Assembly (NCBI RefSeq): GCF_036014115.1
Contig: NZ_CP107913.1
Span: 2,669,001 to 2,733,000, forward strand
Source of the DNA: Streptomyces sp. NBC_00448
Lineage (GTDB): Bacteria; Actinomycetota; Actinomycetes; Streptomycetales; Streptomycetaceae
Reading direction: 5' to 3'
Length of the DNA: 64,000 nucleotides
Made by a program: the position numbers and the translations under genes. Position 1 is the stretch's first letter, and each line of letters begins with the position of its first letter. Below are positions 58,096 to 64,000 of this stretch, piece after piece. The notes beneath the pieces are model-generated. The model had not been told where the DNA came from and made no database searches. It saw only the letters and a list, made by a program, of their open reading frames with translations.

Positions 58096-59496
58096 ATGAG
58101 CAGAATCGGCTACCGCAGACTGGTGGCAGTCGCGCTGGTCGCGGGGATCGGGTTGACCGGTGCCGCGTGTTCCAGCAGCAAGAAGGACGACTCCGGGAGC
58201 AAGCCCAGCAGCGCCAGCGCCGGAACCCCCTTGGACCCGAAGACCAAGGTGACCGTCAGCGTCGACTGCGAGCCGCCGACCACGAAGAAGGCCGAGCGCA
58301 AGGAGTGGATCGACGACGTAGCCGCGTTCAACAAGATCTACCCGAACGTCACGGTCAAGAGCAAAGACGCGTTCCCGTGCGAGGACCCGGCCAAGTTCAC
58401 CGCGCAGCTGCAGGCCGGCAGCCAGACGGACACGTTCTACTCGTACTACACCGACCTCCAGCAGGTGCTGGACGCCGGCCAGGCCGCCGACATCTCGGAG
58501 TACGTCAACGCCAAGACGATCCCGAACCTGGCGGGCATCGACCCGAGCGTGCTCAACGTCCTCAAGGACAGCGGCAAGCTCTATGGTCTGCCCACCGCGA
58601 ACTACAAGATGGGCCTGATCTACAACCGGAAGATCTTCCAGGAGGCCGGGCTCGACCCGAACAACCCGCCGACCACCTGGGACCAGGTCCGGCAGGACGC
58701 CAAGGTGATCAGCGACAAGCTGGGCAGCAAGGGCATCACCGGCTACATGGACAACTCGGCGGGCAACCAGGGCGGCTGGCACCTGGTCTCCGAGATGAAC
58801 GGGGTCGGCGTCCGCGCGGTCAGCGAGGACGGCACCAAGGCCACCTTCAACGAGGCCGGCACCAAGCAGGTCCTGCAGACCCTGCACGACATGCGCTGGA
58901 CCGACAAGTCCATGCCCGCCACCCCCGGCCTGGTCTGGGGTGACGTCCAGAAGGCGATGGGCACCGGCAAGATCGGCATGTACGTCGGCGCGCCCGACGA
59001 CGTCACCCTTGAGGTGCAGCAGTACCACGCCGACTACAAGGACCTGGGCATGGCCCCGATCCCCGGCGGCAAGATCGCGCTCATGGGCGGCAACGACTAC
59101 ATGTTCAAGAAGTCGGACAGCCCGGACCAGATCAAGGCCGGCATCGCCTGGATCAACTTCAAGTACCTGACCCTCGGCAAGGGCCAGTTCAACTACGTGC
59201 GCACCAAGGCGGACGGCCTGCCGGTCGGCCTGCCCGAGCCCTTCTTCTTCACCGGTTCGGCGAAGGACCAGGACAACCAGCTCAAGGCCGCCAGCGCGAC
59301 CATCCCGGTGGACAACTTCAAGTCCTACACCGGCGTGGACACCCCGGTGCTCGCCGAGCCGCCGAACGCGCAGAAGGTCTACACCGTCCTCGACACCGTG
59401 ATGTCCGGCGTGCTGACCAACAAGAACGCGGACATCGACAAGCTGCTGAACACCGCGACCGACCAGGTGAACCAGCTCCTGGCCGCCAGTAGCTGA
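58096..59496 (+). CDS. Sugar-binding lipoprotein of the second alpha-glucan locus
   Basis: A 466-residue family 1 solute-binding protein. The lipobox LTGAAC gives lipidated Cys25. Core features: VTVSVDCEPPTTKKAERKEWIDD, LPTANYKMGLIYNRKIFQEAG and WHLVSEMNGVG. It is only distantly like MalE of the first locus. Aromatic residues along the cleft suggest an oligosaccharide ligand. Given the secreted glucanase next door, nigero- or isomalto-oligosaccharides are plausible. GGGGAAGGG precedes the ATG. Confidence 0.87.
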   Translation: MSRIGYRRLVAVALVAGIGLTGAACSSSKKDDSGSKPSSASAGTPLDPKTKVTVSVDCEPPTTKKAERKEWIDDVAAFNKIYPNVTVKSKDAFPCEDPAKFTAQLQAGSQTDTFYSYYTDLQQVLDAGQAADISEYVNAKTIPNLAGIDPSVLNVLKDSGKLYGLPTANYKMGLIYNRKIFQEAGLDPNNPPTTWDQVRQDAKVISDKLGSKGITGYMDNSAGNQGGWHLVSEMNGVGVRAVSEDGTKATFNEAGTKQVLQTLHDMRWTDKSMPATPGLVWGDVQKAMGTGKIGMYVGAPDDVTLEVQQYHADYKDLGMAPIPGGKIALMGGNDYMFKKSDSPDQIKAGIAWINFKYLTLGKGQFNYVRTKADGLPVGLPEPFFFTGSAKDQDNQLKAASATIPVDNFKSYTGVDTPVLAEPPNAQKVYTVLDTVMSGVLTNKNADIDKLLNTATDQVNQLLAASS

Positions 59497-59510
59497 CCGC
59501 ACAGCCCCGC

Positions 59511-59536
59511 GGGGGCCGGTCCGGCGACCGGTCCCC
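59511..59536 (+). other. Intercistronic hairpin between binding protein and permease genes
   Basis: GGGGGCCGGT (59511-59520) with ACCGGTCCCC (59527-59536), a 10-bp stem with one G-T pair and a 6-nt loop. It stands at the same place as the hairpin after malE. Confidence 0.65.
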
Positions 59537-59586
59537 GCTTCGCGGGCACCTGACATCACCGCACCACTTTCAGCCGAGGAGCCCTC

Positions 59587-60549
59587 ATGGCGGCGACGAC
59601 CGTCCCCGAGAAAACGACCAAGCGCCACGCCGGGCGCCCGGCCGGCCCAGGCCGACGTGCCGAGAGAAGCGGGCTGCGCCGCAAGGCGGCGGAGAACCTC
59701 CAGGCCTACGGCTTCCTCGTCGGCGCGGTCATCTGCTTCCTGGCCTTCTCGTGGTACCCGATGGTCCGCGAGTTCATCATGAGCTTCCAGGAGAAGAAGC
59801 GGGGCGTGACGTCCTGGGTCGGGATGAAGAACCTCGACCGCGTCTACCACGACCCGTTCTTCTGGACCGCGTGGAAGAACACCGCCGAGTACACCGGCTA
59901 CGCGCTGGTCATCGGGTTCGCGCTGCCCTTCTTCGTGGCGATCATCCTCAACGAACTGCGGCACGCGCAGGCGTACCTGCGCATCCTCGTCTACCTGCCG
60001 GTGATGCTCCCGCCGGTGGCCGGCGGCCTGCTCTTCAAGTACTTCTACGACCCGGACTACGGTCTCTTCGACCACATCCTCAAGACGCTCCACCTACCGA
60101 CGTCGCAATGGCTCGACTCGTCCCATACCGCGATGATCTCGGTGGTGATCGCGGCCACCTGGATGAGCATGGGCAGCGCCACCCTGATCTACCTGGCCGC
60201 GCTGCAGAACATACCCGGCGAGCTCTACGAGGCCGCCGACCTGGACGGCGCCGGGCTGTGGAGCAAGATCTGGCACGTCACGATCCCGCAGACCCGCATG
60301 GTGCTGTCGCTGATGCTGCTGCTGCAGATCGTGGCGACCATGCAGGAGTTCACCAACGTCTTCGTGCTGGCGGGCGGCAACGGCCCGGAGAACTCGACCA
60401 TGACGGTCGTCTACATGATCTACCAGTACGGATTCCGCTACAACAACCTCGGAAGCGCCGCGGCGCTGGGCCTCTTCCTGCTGCTGGTGCTGATCGTCTT
60501 CTCGGGCGTCTACACGCGGCTGAGCCGGACCAGCGAGCAGGACGGATAA
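59587..60549 (+). CDS. Sugar ABC permease, first subunit (second locus)
   Basis: A 320-residue six-helix permease: a basic cytoplasmic N-terminus, EAA loop YEAADLDGAGLWSKIWHVTIP near residue 215, and a C-terminus LSRTSEQDG. CBUT1/MalF-like type with its partner downstream. GAGGAGCCCTC precedes the ATG. The stop is 6 bp before the next start. Confidence 0.9.
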   Translation: MAATTVPEKTTKRHAGRPAGPGRRAERSGLRRKAAENLQAYGFLVGAVICFLAFSWYPMVREFIMSFQEKKRGVTSWVGMKNLDRVYHDPFFWTAWKNTAEYTGYALVIGFALPFFVAIILNELRHAQAYLRILVYLPVMLPPVAGGLLFKYFYDPDYGLFDHILKTLHLPTSQWLDSSHTAMISVVIAATWMSMGSATLIYLAALQNIPGELYEAADLDGAGLWSKIWHVTIPQTRMVLSLMLLLQIVATMQEFTNVFVLAGGNGPENSTMTVVYMIYQYGFRYNNLGSAAALGLFLLLVLIVFSGVYTRLSRTSEQDG

Positions 60550-60555
60550 CGGACC

Positions 60556-61449
60556 ATGGCAGCCATCTCCTCGCAAGCGAACCGCACCCTGATCTCGTCG
60601 GCCGCGCTCAGCCGCCGCAAGGGCAGGATCACCTACCGGATCGTGCTGACCGTGGTGCTGATCGTCTTCACCCTGGTCTTCCTCGGCCCGCTGTACTGGA
60701 TGGTCACCGGCGGCTTCAAGTCCGCCAGTGAGGTCGTCGCGAACCCGCCGACGTACTTCCCCAAGCACCCGAAGCCGGGCACCTACCACACCGCGTGGAC
60801 CCAGCTGAAGCTCGCCAAGCTGCTCTTCAACACGCTGTACTACGCGTTCGGCGCGCTGCTCTTCCAGCTGGTCTTCGACGTCGCCGCCGCGTACGCGGTC
60901 TCCAAGCTGCGGCCGGTGTTCGGCAACATCATCCTGGCCGGCATGCTGGCCACGCTGATGATCCCGTCCGCGGTGCTGATCGTCCCGCAGTACGTCACGG
61001 TGCTCGACCTGCCGCTGCTGCACTTCAACCTGATCGGCACCCCGTGGGCGATCTGGCTGCCGACGGTGGCCAACGGCTTCAACATCTTCCTGCTGAAGCG
61101 TTTCTTCGACTCGATCCCGAACGACCTGATGCACGCCGCCTCGATCGACGGCGCCGGCCCGCTGCGCACGCTGTGGTCGATCATCCTGCCGATGTCCCGA
61201 CCGATCCTCGGCGTGGTGTCGATCTTCGCGGTGGTCAACGTCTGGAAGGACTTCCTCTGGCCGATGCTGGTGGAGCCCGACCCGAACAAGCAGCCGATCA
61301 ACCTCGGTATCAACTCGCTCTCGCAGGGCGTCCCGGAGAACGTCATCATCGCCGCGCTGGCCATCTCCGCGGTGCCGACCCTGCTGATCTTCCTGCTCTT
61401 CCAGCGCAACATCATGTCCGGTCTGACCGCGGGCAGCCTCAAGGGCTGA
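60556..61449 (+). CDS. Sugar ABC permease, second subunit (second locus)
   Basis: A 297-residue six-helix permease of MalG type: LGPLYWMVTGGFKSASEV, EAA loop LMHAASIDGAGPLRTLWSIILP and a terminal NIMSGLTAGSLKG. Together with the preceding subunit it forms the channel. No ATPase gene is present in this locus either, so MsiK or a similar shared ATPase is required. Confidence 0.9.
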   Translation: MAAISSQANRTLISSAALSRRKGRITYRIVLTVVLIVFTLVFLGPLYWMVTGGFKSASEVVANPPTYFPKHPKPGTYHTAWTQLKLAKLLFNTLYYAFGALLFQLVFDVAAAYAVSKLRPVFGNIILAGMLATLMIPSAVLIVPQYVTVLDLPLLHFNLIGTPWAIWLPTVANGFNIFLLKRFFDSIPNDLMHAASIDGAGPLRTLWSIILPMSRPILGVVSIFAVVNVWKDFLWPMLVEPDPNKQPINLGINSLSQGVPENVIIAALAISAVPTLLIFLLFQRNIMSGLTAGSLKG

Positions 61450-61605
61450 CGCCCCGACCGCTCCTCCGGCCTTGCGACCGCACAACCCACGCACCCGCAA
61501 GCCCCATCCGCACCACCCAGCAGCACTCCGCCGCCGGCCCTCATGCCAGCATCCCCGCCATCAGGGGCCGGCGGCGGGGTCCCACCTGCCCGAAAGGACG
61601 TTGAC

Positions 61606-63267
61606 GTGGCAGACACCCCTCAGCCCGAGGCCGACGAGAACTGGTGGCGCGGCGCGGTCATCTACCAGGTCTACCCGCGAAGCTTCGCTGACAGCAACGG
61701 AGACGGGACCGGTGATCTCGCCGGCGTGCGCTCCCGGCTGCCGTACCTGGCCGAGCTGGGCGTCAACGCCTTGTGGTTCAGCCCGTGGTATCCGTCGCCG
61801 ATGGCCGACGGCGGCTACGACGTCGCCGACTACCGGGACGTCGAGCCGGTCTTCGGCTCGCTCGCCGAGGCCGAGAAGCTGATCTCCGAAGCCGTCGCGC
61901 TGGGCATCAGGACCATCATCGACATCGTGCCGAACCACATCTCCGCGGTGCACCCCTGGTTCAAGGAGGCCCTGGCGGCCGGCCCCGGCTCGCCCGCGCG
62001 CGAGCGGTTCTGGTTCCGGCCCGGCCGCGGCGAGCACGGCGAACTGCCGCCGAACAACTGGCCGTCGCAGTTCGGCGGCCCGGCCTGGACCCGCACCACC
62101 AACCCGGACGGCACGCCCGGCGACTGGTTCCTGAACCTCTTCGACTCCGAGCAGCCGGACCTGAACTGGAACCACCCGGAGGTCCTGGCCGAGCACGAGG
62201 ACATCCTGCGGTTCTGGTTCGACCGCGGCGCCGGCGGCGTCCGCATCGACTCCGCGGCCATGGTCTCCAAGGACCCGGACCTGCCCGACCTGCCCGACCC
62301 GTCCGCGGGCGCCGACGCGGTGCTGCCCGCGCACCCGTACGTCGACCGCGACGACCTGCACGACATCTACCGCGACTGGCGGCGGATCGCCGACTCCTAC
62401 CCCGGCACCCGCATCCTGGTCGGCGAGGTGTGGCTGCCGGACGCCGAGCGGTTCGCCCGCTACCTGCGGCCGGACGAGATGCACACCGCGTTCAACTTCG
62501 ACTTCCTGGCCTGCCCGTGGGAGCCGGCCCGGCTGCGCACCTCGATCGAGACCACGCTGGCCGCGCACGCGCCGGTGAGCGCGCCCGCCACCTGGGTGCT
62601 GTGCAACCACGACGTGACCCGCACGGTGACCCGCTACGGCCGGCAGGACACCGGGTTCGACTTCGCCACCAAGGCGTTCGGGGTGCCGACCGACCTGGAG
62701 CTGGGCACCCGCCGGGCCCGGGCGGCGGCGCTGCTGACGCTGGCGCTGCCCGGCTCGGTCTACCTCTACCAGGGCGAGGAGCTGGGGCTGCCGGAGGTCG
62801 AGGACATCCCGACCGGCAAGTTGCAGGACCCGATGTACCTGCGCTCCGAAGGCACCAACCCGGGCCGCGACGGCTGCCGCGTGCCGCTGCCGTGGTCCGG
62901 TGACGTCCCGCCGTTCGGCTTCAGCCCGGCCGGCTCGGCCGAGTCGTGGCTGCCGCAGCCGGCGGAGTGGGCGGCGCGCACCGCCGCGATCCAGTCCGCC
63001 GACCCGGCGTCCATGCTCTCGCTCTACCGCGCCGCGATACGGCTGCGGAAGGACGAGCCCGAGCTGGGCGGCGACGGCCCGTTCGAGTGGCTCGACAGCG
63101 ATGTCGAGGTGCTCGCCTTCCGCCGCTCGGACCGGTTCGTCTGCGTGGTGAACCTCGGCGAGGCCGCGGTGGAACTGCCCGCGCACGAGGAGCTGTTGCT
63201 CACGTCGGGGCCGCTGACGGAGAGTGGCCGGGTGCCGCAGGACACGGCGGTGTGGCTGCGCGTCTGA
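61606..63267 (+). CDS. GH13 alpha-glucosidase of the second locus
   Basis: A 553-residue cytoplasmic GH13 enzyme, about half identical by eye to that of the mal operon. Barrel start NWWRGAVIYQVYPRSFADSNGDG; region I DIVPNHIS; nucleophile Asp215 in VRIDSA; acid/base Glu274 in VGEVW; Asp336 in CNHDV. Region II is unusual: GGVRIDSAAM in place of the common GFRIDVAH, so substrate preference may differ from the mal enzyme. The GTG at 61606 lies after AAAGGACG. It would cut imported oligosaccharides to glucose. Confidence 0.92.
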   Translation: MADTPQPEADENWWRGAVIYQVYPRSFADSNGDGTGDLAGVRSRLPYLAELGVNALWFSPWYPSPMADGGYDVADYRDVEPVFGSLAEAEKLISEAVALGIRTIIDIVPNHISAVHPWFKEALAAGPGSPARERFWFRPGRGEHGELPPNNWPSQFGGPAWTRTTNPDGTPGDWFLNLFDSEQPDLNWNHPEVLAEHEDILRFWFDRGAGGVRIDSAAMVSKDPDLPDLPDPSAGADAVLPAHPYVDRDDLHDIYRDWRRIADSYPGTRILVGEVWLPDAERFARYLRPDEMHTAFNFDFLACPWEPARLRTSIETTLAAHAPVSAPATWVLCNHDVTRTVTRYGRQDTGFDFATKAFGVPTDLELGTRRARAAALLTLALPGSVYLYQGEELGLPEVEDIPTGKLQDPMYLRSEGTNPGRDGCRVPLPWSGDVPPFGFSPAGSAESWLPQPAEWAARTAAIQSADPASMLSLYRAAIRLRKDEPELGGDGPFEWLDSDVEVLAFRRSDRFVCVVNLGEAAVELPAHEELLLTSGPLTESGRVPQDTAVWLRV

Positions 63268-63285
63268 CCGGACCACCTCCGGGGC

Positions 63286-63310
63286 GGGGGCGCCTTGCCA
63301 GGGCGCCCCT
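63286..63310 (+). terminator. Terminator of the second alpha-glucan operon
   Basis: GGGGCGCC (63287-63294) with GGCGCCCC (63302-63309), 7-nt loop, 19 bp after the glucosidase stop. Confidence 0.75.
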
Positions 63311-63512
63311 GCCACCCGGAACCCGTTCCCCCGTTGACCGGAAACGGTTACGGTGTTCCTGTGCGCGGTCGCCGGCGGCGGGCTTGGGTCCGTCGTCCGC
63401 GGGAGCGCGCGACAGCACGTGTGGGGCCGGCTCACCTTGTCAGGGTCGGCCCCATACGTATGCCCGGGCCCGGGTCGGCACGACCGGGTCGACACGTACG
63501 CCGGGCCCCGGC

Positions 63513-64000
63513 TCAGCCGAGCAGCCGTCGCAGCCGGCCGGCCTGGCGATCGGCCGTGCCGGGCGGGTTGCGGGGGTTTTCGGGGTCGTCGAAGCAGACC
63601 AGGAAGAGCCAGACCAGCGCCAGCAGCCTGCGGTACTGCCCGAGCCGGGCGCGTTCGGCGGCGCCGAGGTCGAACCGGCCCAGGAACGCCTCCACGTCGA
63701 GCGGGTGCTCGACCCAGGAGCCCGCGTGCTCGGTGATCTCCGCCAGCTCGAAGGGACGCTCGCTGCGGCCGGAGTCCTCGAAGTCGACCACCCGCACCCG
63801 GGCGCCGTCCCACAGGTAGTTGGCGAGGTTGCCGTCGCCGGGACCGAAGACCGCGGGAACGTCCGGTGCGGCGGCGGGGGCGCGCTCCAGGCCCGACCCG
63901 GCCAGCCATGCCAGGCCGCGGTCCATCGCGGCGCCCACCTCGGCGCCGACCCGCGGCCGGACGTCCGGCGTCCAGGCATGGATCTGGGCGACCAGCCGCT
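63513..64000 (-). CDS. APH-family phosphotransferase (5' end beyond window)
   Basis: The frame is open to the window edge; about 162 residues are visible. The phosphotransferase catalytic loop reads FGPGDGNLANYLWDG (HGDxxxxN in classical APH, here Gly-Pro-Gly-Asp, lacking the histidine), and the metal-binding DFD/DFE motif is VRVVDFEDSG. The C-terminal helices (RRLLALVWLFLVCFDD) are typical. Substrate unknown; such proteins range from aminoglycoside kinases to choline/fructosamine-like kinases. Confidence 0.8.
   Translation of the reverse strand, partial: RLVAQIHAWTPDVRPRVGAEVGAAMDRGLAWLAGSGLERAPAAAPDVPAVFGPGDGNLANYLWDGARVRVVDFEDSGRSERPFELAEITEHAGSWVEHPLDVEAFLGRFDLGAAERARLGQYRRLLALVWLFLVCFDDPENPRNPPGTADRQAGRLRRLLG

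Overview
The window is high-GC (about 70% or more by eye) actinobacterial DNA with dense third-position G/C genes, GTG starts, lipobox lipoproteins, DUF397/Scr1-type regulators and a glnII - mal - glnE - glnA2 gene order that I remember from Streptomyces coelicolor. It is best read as a chromosomal core-arm segment of a Streptomyces or another Streptomycetaceae. No phage, integrase, insertion sequence or CRISPR array was seen.

Layout. 1-15.3 kb: the end of an ABC exporter, two serine hydrolases, a divergent EamA transporter/MarR pair with twin operators, a small HTH gene plus Clp-N gene, a quinone oxidoreductase, a truncated haemoglobin, an oxidoreductase/tautomerase pair, glutamine synthetase GlnII with an upstream array of 11-bp repeats, and a sigma-like/membrane fusion protein. 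15.5-24.2 kb: an Rpn-like nuclease-fold protein, then the maltose locus malE-malF-malG-GH13 glucosidase-malR and an Aur1-type PAP2 protein. 24.3-30.1 kb: glnE, a small YGSN protein, an Asp23 protein and glnA2 (GS-like, no adenylylation tyrosine).

30.2-44.9 kb: a complete mce lipid-uptake operon on the minus strand (ATPase, two YrbE permeases, MceA-F, four Mce-associated proteins), almost all genes overlapping by 1-4 bp. It is preceded by a secreted DUF6801-like protein and two small paralogous secreted proteins, and flanked by a PucR-type regulator. Two of the secreted-protein genes share an almost identical promoter/inverted-repeat element.

48-50.7 kb: a 17-codon leader ORF with mutually exclusive hairpins before an alpha/beta hydrolase, a small membrane protein and a HAD phosphatase. 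50.8-54.1 kb is an accessory patch of xre/DUF397 genes. It contains a regulator fragment, a palindromic operator, and a 102-nt RNA with every hallmark of a tRNA except that the anticodon loop is replaced by a 35-nt hairpin insert. 54.2-63.3 kb: a second alpha-glucan locus made of a secreted GH87-like beta-helix glucanase, a LacI regulator, a lipoprotein/permease/permease transporter and an intracellular GH13 enzyme. The glucanase promoter and the transporter promoter carry a 26-bp element identical at 22 positions, so the locus looks like one regulon for degrading an extracellular alpha-glucan (alpha-1,3 is the best guess) and importing the products. The window ends inside an APH-type phosphotransferase.
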